Source: Turneriella parva DSM 21527 (GTDB lineage: Bacteria > Spirochaetota > Leptospiria > Turneriellales > Turneriellaceae). From it: a stretch of 64,000 nucleotides of DNA. Within the stretch, counting starts at the first letter, position 1; each line of letters begins with the position of its first letter. The DNA lies in contig NC_018020.1 of NCBI RefSeq assembly GCF_000266885.1, forward strand, positions 1,798,001-1,862,000, read 5' to 3'. The translations under genes and the position numbers were made by a program. This document shows positions 18,096-25,189 of the stretch, one piece after another. The notes below the pieces were generated by a model. The model was given only the letters and a program-made list of their open reading frames with translations. It did no database searches and was not told where the DNA came from.

Positions 18096-19925
18096 CTAGA
18101 GGCCCACTACCGCCACCGCCATTTTTTCTGGGCTGTGTTTTGCCGTTTTTTTCGTTTGTGCGAGCAGCATCGACATCTGATCGGCATCGGCTGTCTGGCG
18201 ACCCGGCTTCAGTTCAATGATCGCGGTGCTGACCGTCAGCAACGGTAACTCTGCCGCTTCACCGCTACGGTCGATCGTTTTATATGTTTTTTTCACCCGC
18301 TCTTCGTGCGAAAAAAATGGCAGAAGCTCCGCTTCGAACTGTAGTCGCACAGCATCGGTTACAGATTGCAGGTTAATCTGCTGATGCAATGACGCATTCA
18401 GGCCCAGAAAAAAATCATCGCCGCCGATATGCCCGACGAAAACTTCTGACGGCACTACCTCGCGCAATATGCGCGCGAAGATCGTAATCGCCCTGTCGCC
18501 CTGCCTGAAGCCGAAATGGTCATTGAACGGCTTGAAATGATCGAAGTCCATGTAGGCCATGAAGCCGTGCGCGGCAAGGTCGCCGAGCAGGTTGTCTGCA
18601 AAGGCGTGTATCAACCGGTTACCCGGCAATCCGCTGAGCGGGTTCGTGTCTCGTGCGGCCGCAATCTGCTTTTCGTTGATGACACTCAAGAGAGACTTTG
18701 CATTCAAGAACCCGAAGTATTGCATGTCTTTGACGAATATAACACCTTCACTTTCGGGGTTGTTGATAAATATTTCGAGTATCTTTTCTTGTGGAGTGTT
18801 GACGTCGGTTACGGGGTTTCGCGTGATGAATGATCTGAGGCCATGCGTCACAGATTTATTCGCGAGAAGTTCGCGACCGAAGGGCGAATAGATATATTTC
18901 TTGAGATCGCGCTCGTGTATTATCCCCAGAGGGTAACGATTCGAGTCGACAACTGGTAAGAAGTTGTAGGTCACTTGGTCATGAAACATGTCGAGCAGAC
19001 TGCGCACATCTGCCGTGACATCTATCGGCTCGATGCGCAAAATGCTGCGCTTCAAGAGTTCAGCGTCTTCTTCTTGCCGCTGGTGTAACGGGGCTTGTTT
19101 CTGTATTGTCTCAGCGTAACTGCCGCGCAAAAGACGAACGTCAGTTTGCGGCCTCTCGACAATAAAGCCTTGAATCAGGTCGAAGCCCATGCGGCAGCAA
19201 ACCTGAAGTTCTGCTTCGGTTTCAACACCTTCGGCGATCGTCGTTACACCCTGCACTTTGCAGAGGTTGACGATGTGCGAACAAAGGTTGCGTTTGCGCG
19301 CATCAGATTCAATATTCGAAATCAAAAACCGGTCAAACTTCAGAACATTCGGTTCAGAATGGTAAAAGAGTTCAAAGCCCGCATACCCGGCACCAAAATC
19401 GTCGAGTGCAATCTTGATGCCACGGCTTTGCAGATTTTTGACGAACGCATTGAGCACGGCATTGGAGCCGATTTCATATTTTTCGTTAATCTCAAAGCAA
19501 ATCTGGTCGCAGCTCAGGTCAAAATTTGTCATGAGCCTTTCGGTCACGCCCGGTCGGTAGTCGGGCATCTGCAGAATGCGTGGGTCGTAATTGTAGAATA
19601 AGATGAGCTTCTGATGAAAGGGCAGCTGTTTGAATTTGGCGATCGCCAGCTCTCGCAGTCTTATATCCGCAAAAAACAGAGCATTGTCATGGTAGGCCGC
19701 ATCGAACAGATCTTTAGGCGTCTCAAAGCCGAGCGGCCCGAACCCCCTGACCAATGCTTCGACCCCATAGAGGCTGCCGGTGCTGGCATGCACGATTGGC
19801 TGCAGCGCAAAATCAAGCTGCTTAATCAGGTGACGCCAGCGCGAAAACCCGGCGGCGGCGTCAGGTATCGGGCCGCGGTAATTATGCTCTGGGCCAGCCG
19901 TATTCTCAGAAGCGCGCAGATCCAT
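18096..19925 (-). CDS. Cyclic-di-GMP enzyme with EAL, CBS-pair and GGDEF domains
   Basis: 609 residues. An EAL phosphodiesterase domain comes first (GVEALVRG, CFEINEKYEIG, DDFGAGYAGFELF, IAEGVETEAEL), about residues 35-270. A CBS pair follows, about 300-415 (NFLPVVDSNRYPLGIIHERDL; SEGVIFVKDMQYFGFL). A GGDEF domain is at the C-terminus (YMDFDHFKPFNDHFGF, then GGDDF in place of GGDEF). EAL domains degrade and GGDEF domains make c-di-GMP. Both active sites look usable, so the CBS pair may set the balance by binding a nucleotide. No membrane segment. The ATG at 19925 is preferred; a TTG at 19937 is in frame. Confidence 0.9.
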   Translation of the reverse strand: MDLRASENTAGPEHNYRGPIPDAAAGFSRWRHLIKQLDFALQPIVHASTGSLYGVEALVRGFGPLGFETPKDLFDAAYHDNALFFADIRLRELAIAKFKQLPFHQKLILFYNYDPRILQMPDYRPGVTERLMTNFDLSCDQICFEINEKYEIGSNAVLNAFVKNLQSRGIKIALDDFGAGYAGFELFYHSEPNVLKFDRFLISNIESDARKRNLCSHIVNLCKVQGVTTIAEGVETEAELQVCCRMGFDLIQGFIVERPQTDVRLLRGSYAETIQKQAPLHQRQEEDAELLKRSILRIEPIDVTADVRSLLDMFHDQVTYNFLPVVDSNRYPLGIIHERDLKKYIYSPFGRELLANKSVTHGLRSFITRNPVTDVNTPQEKILEIFINNPESEGVIFVKDMQYFGFLNAKSLLSVINEKQIAAARDTNPLSGLPGNRLIHAFADNLLGDLAAHGFMAYMDFDHFKPFNDHFGFRQGDRAITIFARILREVVPSEVFVGHIGGDDFFLGLNASLHQQINLQSVTDAVRLQFEAELLPFFSHEERVKKTYKTIDRSGEAAELPLLTVSTAIIELKPGRQTADADQMSMLLAQTKKTAKHSPEKMAVAVVGL

Positions 19926-20003
19926 ATATTTCGCCAATCGACGAAATAAGGACTGAGTGAAAACCGTTTGCTTGGCCCGTGCAGTTTCTGCGCTGATTGC
20001 ACT

Positions 20004-20708
20004 TTAAGAATAAAATTTCACTTTATCGGCCAGTGCCTCACGCGGGGTGTGAAAGCGGTTTAGCTCTGGCTCGGCGAGTGGGTACCCGAGACTCAGCCCC
20101 ACGAGCACCTTCTGCTCTTCGGCGAGACCGAGTTCTGCGCGCACCACTTCGGGTGCAGCCGACAATGCCGCCTGTGGGCAGGTGCCAAGCCCGTGTTCGC
20201 GCGCGAGCAGCATCACCGACTGCAGATAGCAGCCAATGTCGATGCCGACGTAATAGTTCATTTCAAAGTTGCTCGTGATAAAAACGGCTACCGGTGCGTC
20301 GAAGAACTTGAAGTTGTCGACCATGAACTGGTCGCGTGCCGCTTTATCTTTGCGGTCGATGCCCGCGACGCCATAAATTTTCATGCCGAGATCGAACATA
20401 CGGCGCTTGGCGTCGGCAGGGTAAACGGCGGGCCAGGCGATGTCGGGCTTGAGGTTGCCGGCAATAGCGGCTTCGGTCAGCAGCGTCGCAAGCCTGCTGC
20501 GCTTTTCGCCCGTGACGACGTGTACCTGCCACGGCTGCGAGTTTTTCCAGCTGGGGGCCCGAAGGCTCGTTGTGAACAGCGCATCGAGTTTCGCCTGTTC
20601 AACTGGGCGCGGGTCAAAGCGGCGAATGCTGTGCCTTGTGTTCATCGCTTCGCTGACACTCGCTGCGGCGCCGGTGATTTCTTTCAGTTCGACAGTTTCC
20701 GTTTCCAT
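20004..20708 (-). CDS. Nitroreductase family protein
   Basis: 234 residues of the FMN-dependent nitroreductase fold. TRHSIRRFDPRPV near the start binds FMN phosphate, followed by LRAPSWKNSQPWQVHVVTG, and GIDIGCYLQSVMLLAREHGLGTCPQ in the second half. These enzymes use NAD(P)H to reduce nitroaromatics or quinones. The ATG at 20708 follows a good Shine-Dalgarno (GGAGGT), so upstream in-frame codons are not used. It is divergent from a TetR regulator with an operator between them, suggesting induction by a toxic compound. Confidence 0.88.
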   Translation of the reverse strand: METETVELKEITGAAASVSEAMNTRHSIRRFDPRPVEQAKLDALFTTSLRAPSWKNSQPWQVHVVTGEKRSRLATLLTEAAIAGNLKPDIAWPAVYPADAKRRMFDLGMKIYGVAGIDRKDKAARDQFMVDNFKFFDAPVAVFITSNFEMNYYVGIDIGCYLQSVMLLAREHGLGTCPQAALSAAPEVVRAELGLAEEQKVLVGLSLGYPLAEPELNRFHTPREALADKVKFYS

Positions 20709-20750
20709 TCTACCTCCGCCTGATTTTGGCTTGACGCTCGGCGTCGCCAT

Positions 20751-20764
20751 ACAGACAAGTCTGT
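20751..20764. promoter_or_regulatory. TetR-type operator ACAGAC-AA-GTCTGT
   Basis: Six-base inverted half-sites with a two-base centre lie between the divergent nitroreductase and TetR genes, 17 bases before the TetR start. AGAC-NN-GTCT is a common TetR-family operator core. Position and symmetry suggest autoregulation and control of the nitroreductase. Confidence 0.7.
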
Positions 20765-20780
20765 CTGTTCAGAGGGGTCG

Positions 20781-21386
20781 ATGCCGCCGTCAATGAAAAA
20801 AAGCTCCACAGCTACCCCGGCCAAAGAAAGGCTGCTCGCGACTGCGGCGCGCCTCTTCGAAGCGCAGGGCTATGAATCAACGGGTATTAACCAGATAATC
20901 GCCGAATCTGAGACCGCAAAGGCCAGCTTTTACGACCATTTTCCCTCGAAAGAGCTTTTGGGGCAAGAATACCTCGCCCGTTATGGCCGCAAACACCTCG
21001 AACTTCTCGGGCTGCTGATGCAGCGCTCGGCGACCCCGCAAGATTTTATTGCTGCATGGGTTCGCCTCATCAGGCGGCAGAACCGCTCGGGTGTGTTCTA
21101 TGGCTGCCCCATGGCGAATCTGCGCGCGCAAATCGGCATCGGGTCGCCGGCGCTGGCAAGTGCAATCGCATCGCTCGCCGCCGATACGATTGAAGCGCTC
21201 TCTGGCTACCTGCGCGCATTCTACGGCGAGAAGGCTGGCACGGCAAAGCATGCCCGGGCAGTAGCAAGGCGGATTTTTCAAATTTACGAGGGTGGCGTGC
21301 ACGTCTGGCGGCTCACCGGCGACGACGCTGCGCTCGACGATATTGAGCCTCTTTGTCTTGCTATACTTGACCGCGATTGCTGTTGA
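20781..21386 (+). CDS. TetR/AcrR family transcriptional regulator
   Basis: 201 residues. The N-terminal DNA-binding helix-turn-helix is clear: KERLLATAARLFEAQGYEST, then INQIIAESETAKASFYDHFPSKE. The ligand-binding half is generic, containing GVFYGCPMANL and a Cys pair at the very end. It probably represses itself and the divergent nitroreductase through the site at 20751. The ATG at 20781 is used; an ATG four codons later is equally possible. Confidence 0.9.
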   Translation: MPPSMKKSSTATPAKERLLATAARLFEAQGYESTGINQIIAESETAKASFYDHFPSKELLGQEYLARYGRKHLELLGLLMQRSATPQDFIAAWVRLIRRQNRSGVFYGCPMANLRAQIGIGSPALASAIASLAADTIEALSGYLRAFYGEKAGTAKHARAVARRIFQIYEGGVHVWRLTGDDAALDDIEPLCLAILDRDCC

Positions 21387-21422
21387 CGCGGTGTCTCAAA
21401 GCCGCTTTTCGACTCGATACCG

Positions 21423-21494
21423 CGGGATGTAGCGCAGCGGTAGCGCACTTGCTTTGGGAGCAAGGGGTCGCTGGTTCAAATCCAGTCATCCCGA
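21423..21494 (+). tRNA. tRNA-Pro (anticodon TGG)
   Basis: Full cloverleaf: acceptor CGGGATG pairs with CATCCCG. The anticodon arm CTTGC-TTTGGGA-GCAAG reads TGG and the T-loop is TTCAAAT. CCA is not encoded. First gene of the cluster. Confidence 0.96.
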
Positions 21495-21529
21495 AATTAA
21501 AAGCGCCAGACAGAGGTCTTGCGTGATAC

Positions 21530-21603
21530 GCGCACGTAGCTCAGCTGGATAGAGCAACAGCCTTCTAAGCTGTGGGTCAGGGGTTCGACTCCCTTCGTGC
21601 GCA
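21530..21603 (+). tRNA. tRNA-Arg (anticodon TCT)
   Basis: Acceptor GCGCACG pairs with CGTGCGC. The anticodon arm ACAGC-CTTCTAA-GCTGT reads TCT and the T-arm is AGGGG-TTCGACT-CCCTT. CCA is not encoded. A broken second copy follows at 21671. Confidence 0.96.
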
Positions 21604-21670
21604 CAGCCGAAGTGAGCATTTGACTGTTGGCGCACGCAGCACCGAAGACGGAGCAGTGGCGTTTCGATGA

Positions 21671-21798
21671 AACGCCTTAGCTCAGCTGGATAGAGCAACA
21701 GCCTTCTAGGCTGTGGGTCAGGGGTTTAGCGCGACAGGATGTCGCAAAGTCTGCGCGGCCACGGATGGCCTGGCGCAGACCGACTCCCTTCGTGCGCA
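21671..21798 (+). pseudogene. tRNA-Arg-like copy with interrupted T-loop and lost 5' acceptor strand
   Basis: From 21678 to 21726 the sequence nearly repeats the tRNA-Arg from position 8 to the T-loop, including a TCT anticodon loop (CTTCTAG). At 21727-21780, 54 bases interrupt the T-loop between TT and CGACT, after which the normal tRNA-Arg 3' end (CGACTCCCTTCGTGCGC) resumes. The 5' acceptor strand is absent: its place is taken by the right arm of a hairpin (GGCGTTT-CGATG-AAACGCC, 21658-21676) that cannot pair with CGTGCGC. It is therefore probably not an amino-acid acceptor, though the conserved body could still be a structured RNA. Confidence 0.75.
21727..21780 (+). other. 54-nt double-hairpin insertion in a tRNA T-loop
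   Basis: Contains hairpin GCGACA-GGA-TGTCGC, then a nested hairpin with outer stem GTCTGCGC/GCGCAGAC and inner stem GGCCA-CGGA-TGGCC followed by a 2-base bulge. It resembles in design the two 58-nt units after tRNA-Leu. Confidence 0.7.
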
Positions 21799-21805
21799 CA
21801 TGAAT

Positions 21806-21850
21806 CTTTTAGCGACATCGAAACGCATCGCGTTTCGATGTCGCTAAAAG
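21806..21850. terminator. Perfect 21-bp palindrome between tRNA genes
   Basis: Arms beginning CTTTTAGCGACATCG pair over 21 bases around a 3-base loop (ATC), ending 8 bases before tRNA-His. The ...CTAAAAG-AAAAATT end could serve as a terminator for the upstream tRNAs. Its GCGTTTCGATG core recurs in the hairpin at 21658. Confidence 0.6.
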
Positions 21851-21858
21851 AAAAATTC

Positions 21859-21932
21859 GGTGGTCGTAGCTCAGTTGGTAGAGCGTCAGATTGTGATTCT
21901 GAATGTCGCGGGTTCAAGCCCCGTCGATCACC
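21859..21932 (+). tRNA. tRNA-His (anticodon GTG)
   Basis: The anticodon arm TCAGA-TTGTGAT-TCTGA reads GTG. The His-specific extra G at -1 (21859) pairs with C73, and acceptor GTGGTCG pairs with CGATCAC allowing one G-T. CCA is not encoded. Confidence 0.95.
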
Positions 21933-21980
21933 CATAGCTCATCGGAGCGTTGCGCGACCTGTCACCAGTCCGTGACTAAC

Positions 21981-22046
21981 GCAACCGAAAGCAGCGCAGC
22001 GCTTTAGCAGCAGTTTGCCGAAGCAAACTGCGAGGCTTTCGGTTGC
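21981..22046. other. Nested hairpin between tRNA-His and tRNA-Leu
   Basis: Outer arms GCAACCGAAAGC (21981) and its exact complement (22035-22046) enclose an inner GCAGTTTGC/GCAAACTGC hairpin (22010-22031). A separate 9-bp hairpin (GTAAACGCT/AGCGTTTAC) follows at 22069-22100, directly before tRNA-Leu. They are possibly terminators or RNA-processing signals. Confidence 0.6.
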
Positions 22047-22106
22047 GGCGCTTCGATGGGCAGAAAAGTAAACGCTCTTGCCAGGTGCAAAAGCGTTTAC
22101 GCGACA

Positions 22107-22188
22107 GCGAGCGTGGTGAAATTGGTAGACACGCGGGATTTAGGTTCCCGTGCCGCAAGGCGTGGGGGTTCAAGTCCCTCCGCTCGCA
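22107..22188 (+). tRNA. tRNA-Leu (anticodon TAG)
   Basis: 82 nt with the long variable arm of tRNA-Leu. Acceptor GCGAGCG pairs with CGCTCGC; the anticodon arm CGGGA-TTTAGGT-TCCCG reads TAG. CCA is not encoded. Its last bases (GCTCGCAC with the following base) are repeated twice downstream. Confidence 0.95.
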
Positions 22189-22297
22189 CAGGAAGTGCGC
22201 GGGTCGGCAGCTGGCACGAGGCCATCGACGCTGACGACCGCTCGCACATGACGTGCGCGGGTTGTTGGCTGACACGATGTCATCTAGGCCAGCAACG
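22182..22297 (+). repeat. Two tandem 58-nt structured units beginning with the tRNA-Leu 3' end
   Basis: GCTCGCAC recurs at 22182, 22240 and 22298, exactly 58 bases apart. Each unit holds hairpin CGCAC-N5-GTGCG and a nested hairpin (unit 1 outer GTCGGCAGC/GCTGACGAC, unit 2 outer GTTGTTGGC/GCCAGCAAC; inner TGGC/GCCA versus TGACA/TGTCA, loop CGA in both). Four base pairs differ between the units by changes on both sides, so the structure is conserved while the sequence is not. Confidence 0.85.
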
Positions 22298-22314
22298 GCT
22301 CGCACAACGCAACC

Positions 22315-22386
<72 letters not shown>

Positions 22387-22449
22387 CAATTCAGATTCGT
22401 TTATGAATTGCGCGAACGTGTCTCACTTCTCAGAGTGGGGCTGCAAGTC

Positions 22450-23934
22450 ATGAACTGGCAATCGTTGAAACATTCATCTTTTAGATATTCATTGACCCAA
22501 GACCGTTTGCTGGCAGTCGCTGCCAGATTCATTTGCGCATTTCTGTGTGTCGCCTCGCTAGTAAGCTGCGGAGGTGACGACAAGCCTGCGGGCATCATCA
22601 CAATACCTTTAAAATACCGCGCTGAGATTCTCGACCCGCTTTATGCAGTCGATGAATCGACGGTGATGGTGGTGAATTTTCTACACCGCCGGCTGTTCGC
22701 GTACGATGCCGATGGTCGCCTAGTTTCAGACCTGGCAGAAAGTGAAAGCCTCGCTGGCCGGGTGGTGAGAGTGAAACTGCGCCATGGCAGCGCAACGGCC
22801 GACGACGTGGTTTATGCGCTGCAGCGGGTGCAGAAAGACGCCAACCAAAGCTGGGTAATGGAGCAGATTGCCGCGGTACGAAAAGTGGGTCCGCTTCTAA
22901 TTGAGATTGAACTGAGCAAGTCGCCCCGGCCGGCGAGTGCAGATTGGCAGATGGCGCGCATTAAACTGACGCTGCCGCAATGCGCTGTATTCGTTGCAGC
23001 AGAACACCGTAAGGGCAATGGCTTCGTGCCGTTCACGCGCTACCGTATAGAGTCGCAGACCGGTGACCGCATCGTATTTTCGACGACCGATGGTTCGCCA
23101 CGGCTCGAGTTTCTCGTGATGCCCGACGAGACAGCGCGGTATTTCGCTTTTCGCGAGGCGCGGCTCGACGCCTACGAGGCGCTCGGTATTCACCGCAAGC
23201 TACCCTATGATGCCGATATTTATGAACCGCAGACGATGCACGACCTGGTGGTGCTATACGCTGCATTTAATGTGAGTGCCCCTTCGGCATTGGCCCAGCC
23301 GGGGCTGAGGCGGGCGATTAACCTGGCTTTCGACCGGCAGGCAATCTGCCAGAAAACGCTGCTCGGTGCCTGTTCGGGCGCAGACTACCCCGTACCGGCC
23401 GTGCTGTCGCCCCCGCCGGGCCGGGCTTTTCCACCGGCGGGTGACTATGTTTTACCTCAGACAAAAGAGACGGTGACGCTCTTTACACTGAGCGACAAAG
23501 AGCGCATGCTGATTGCAGAATACATGCGGCACGTTTTCGCGAAGTTTAACATTCACCTTGAATTTCGCATCGTCGATCTGCCGAGCATGGTGCGTGAAAG
23601 CAACAAAGGCACGCGCGGTGTATACCTCATGAAATGGTCGGCGGATTATCCACACGCAGAAAACTTTCTCATGCCGCTGTTCCATTCGCGTAACGCGGGT
23701 ATTGGCGGCAACCGTGCGCACTTCAAAGACCAAAAGCTCGATACGATGCTCGACAGATCGGGATATTCGGCCAGAGAAGTCGACGATATTCAGCAGCGGC
23801 TGCGCGAGTTGTCACCTTGGCTTTTTATCGGCTTTCAGAACATGCAGTTTTACCGGTTGAAGAAATCGCGCCTGCGCATACCCAGAATATTTGCGGGCTG
23901 GGGTGAGCGCGCTATCAGCGAGCCGGTACGCTAG
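22450..23934 (+). CDS. ABC transporter substrate-binding lipoprotein (SBP_bac_5 type)
   Basis: 494 residues. A signal sequence ending CVASLVSC (lipobox) marks a lipoprotein. The body matches the oligopeptide-binding family 5: [22 protein letters not shown] near the N-terminus, [28 protein letters not shown] in the centre, and [18 protein letters not shown] towards the end. Such proteins deliver peptides or similar solutes to an ABC importer, but no permease or ATPase genes are adjacent. The ATG at 22450 is used because upstream in-frame codons overlap tRNA-Gly. The 3' end overlaps the convergent gene by 20 bases. Confidence 0.85.
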   Translation: MNWQSLKHSSFRYSLTQDRLLAVAARFICAFLCVASLVSCGGDDKPAGIITIPLKYRAEILDPLYAVDESTVMVVNFLHRRLFAYDADGRLVSDLAESESLAGRVVRVKLRHGSATADDVVYALQRVQKDANQSWVMEQIAAVRKVGPLLIEIELSKSPRPASADWQMARIKLTLPQCAVFVAAEHRKGNGFVPFTRYRIESQTGDRIVFSTTDGSPRLEFLVMPDETARYFAFREARLDAYEALGIHRKLPYDADIYEPQTMHDLVVLYAAFNVSAPSALAQPGLRRAINLAFDRQAICQKTLLGACSGADYPVPAVLSPPPGRAFPPAGDYVLPQTKETVTLFTLSDKERMLIAEYMRHVFAKFNIHLEFRIVDLPSMVRESNKGTRGVYLMKWSADYPHAENFLMPLFHSRNAGIGGNRAHFKDQKLDTMLDRSGYSAREVDDIQQRLRELSPWLFIGFQNMQFYRLKKSRLRIPRIFAGWGERAISEPVR

Positions 23935-25189
23935 GCTGAGGCGACTCTTTGGCTTTTTTCTCTTTTTTCGCCTTTTGCTCTTCGCCGGCTTTCTGCGCTT
24001 CGCGCAGGTCATTTTCAATCTTCTGAAGAATCGCAAGCATTCGTGGGTAGAGGTCGGCAGTGATGTAGCCTGCGTTGAATGAACTCAGAACGAACGTGTC
24101 GCGCGGTCTGACCAGGGTTTTGTCTTGCTGCAATGCCATGCCGCCGGGCGGTTTGGTATCGGGCGCGAAAAAGGCGTAGCGCGACACGAGAGTGTCTTGC
24201 TTGTCTGTCTGTTTAACGCTGACCGAGCCTTCGATCGCGGGCAGCACTTTAATACCGAGGCCCACTGACTTTGCGATATCGGCGAGCGCAGCGTTCGGCG
24301 CGGGTGCATCGATTGCCAAAAGCGCATTGATGCGCATCGCCTGCAACAGCTGTGCATATTCGGCTGCATGCGATGGTTTGATGCTCAGCAGCTTTTCAAC
24401 ATGCCACACGTTTATCTTGCGGTTACCTTCATCTTTGACGAGCATGCGCAGCTTGAGTGTGCCACCTGTCTTTTCACGCAGCAAAGGGTATTTTTCAAGC
24501 AGCACCGGCGACACCTTGAGATCAACAGTGTCGATGCCCTCGTTGCCATAAGGGTGTAATGATTGCTCGCGCTGGGCAAAGATATTATTCAACAGGCGGC
24601 GCACGGTGTAATCGGGGCCAATGACTATCTGGTTCTTCTGCCGGTCGAGCAGGTAACGCCGCGTGTCGCCCTGGCTGGCGGCGCCGATGCAGAACTCTTT
24701 TGTGTCGGCTTTAAACTGCAGTTTCAGCTGGTTTGGGCAATTTTTAAATCCGTATTCTGTTTCTTTCGCCTCGGTGATTGCTGACTCGTATGGCAGCAGA
24801 AAATAATAATCAGGTGCTGCCCAGTCGAGTACAATAGTCTTCACGAGCGAACTCGCATAAAACCGCTTGAGTTTTGAGAGGTCGGCGACCCGTGCCATGA
24901 GACTCTTGTCAGTGGTATTGAGTTCGCGCACTTCGATGCGATATACCGGCTCTTTCGGTTTCAGTACATTTTCTTCTTTGAGGATATCGTAAGCAACGGA
25001 AACCTTTTGCTTGTCGCCGAGCTGCATCTCGCCTTGATACGAGATTGCGACGAGTTGGTCGGCTGGCCGGGTGTAGTATTTCTGCAATTCGCCCGATTTT
25101 TTGGCTTCAGGCCAAAAGAGCGCCAGCAACAATATGACAAATGAACCCGCAAAGAGCAGAGCAATGCGGTTGCGCAGTATAAAATTCAT
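23915..25189 (-). CDS. Inner-membrane anchored protein of unknown function
   Basis: 424 residues. A single N-terminal membrane helix (IALLFAGSFVILLLALFW) is followed by a large periplasmic region of mixed alpha/beta character and a Lys/Glu-rich C-terminus. I recognise no motif. It overlaps the end of the class A PBP gene by four bases (ATGA), so it is translationally coupled to it and may take part in peptidoglycan synthesis or its control. Confidence 0.75.
   Translation of the reverse strand: MNFILRNRIALLFAGSFVILLLALFWPEAKKSGELQKYYTRPADQLVAISYQGEMQLGDKQKVSVAYDILKEENVLKPKEPVYRIEVRELNTTDKSLMARVADLSKLKRFYASSLVKTIVLDWAAPDYYFLLPYESAITEAKETEYGFKNCPNQLKLQFKADTKEFCIGAASQGDTRRYLLDRQKNQIVIGPDYTVRRLLNNIFAQREQSLHPYGNEGIDTVDLKVSPVLLEKYPLLREKTGGTLKLRMLVKDEGNRKINVWHVEKLLSIKPSHAAEYAQLLQAMRINALLAIDAPAPNAALADIAKSVGLGIKVLPAIEGSVSVKQTDKQDTLVSRYAFFAPDTKPPGGMALQQDKTLVRPRDTFVLSSFNAGYITADLYPRMLAILQKIENDLREAQKAGEEQKAKKEKKAKESPQPSVPAR

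Noticed and set aside
17452-19940. Identical 15-mer GATTGGCGAAATATA upstream of the START-like gene and (inverted) upstream of the EAL-GGDEF gene
   Set aside because: Striking by position, but a few shared 15-mers are expected by chance in 64 kb on two strands, and it does not line up with promoter boxes in the same way at both places.
22182-22305. CRISPR-like array because of the regular 58-base spacing
   Set aside because: Only two units, the repeated part is the tRNA end plus paired stems, the spacer portions covary as stems, and no cas genes are present.
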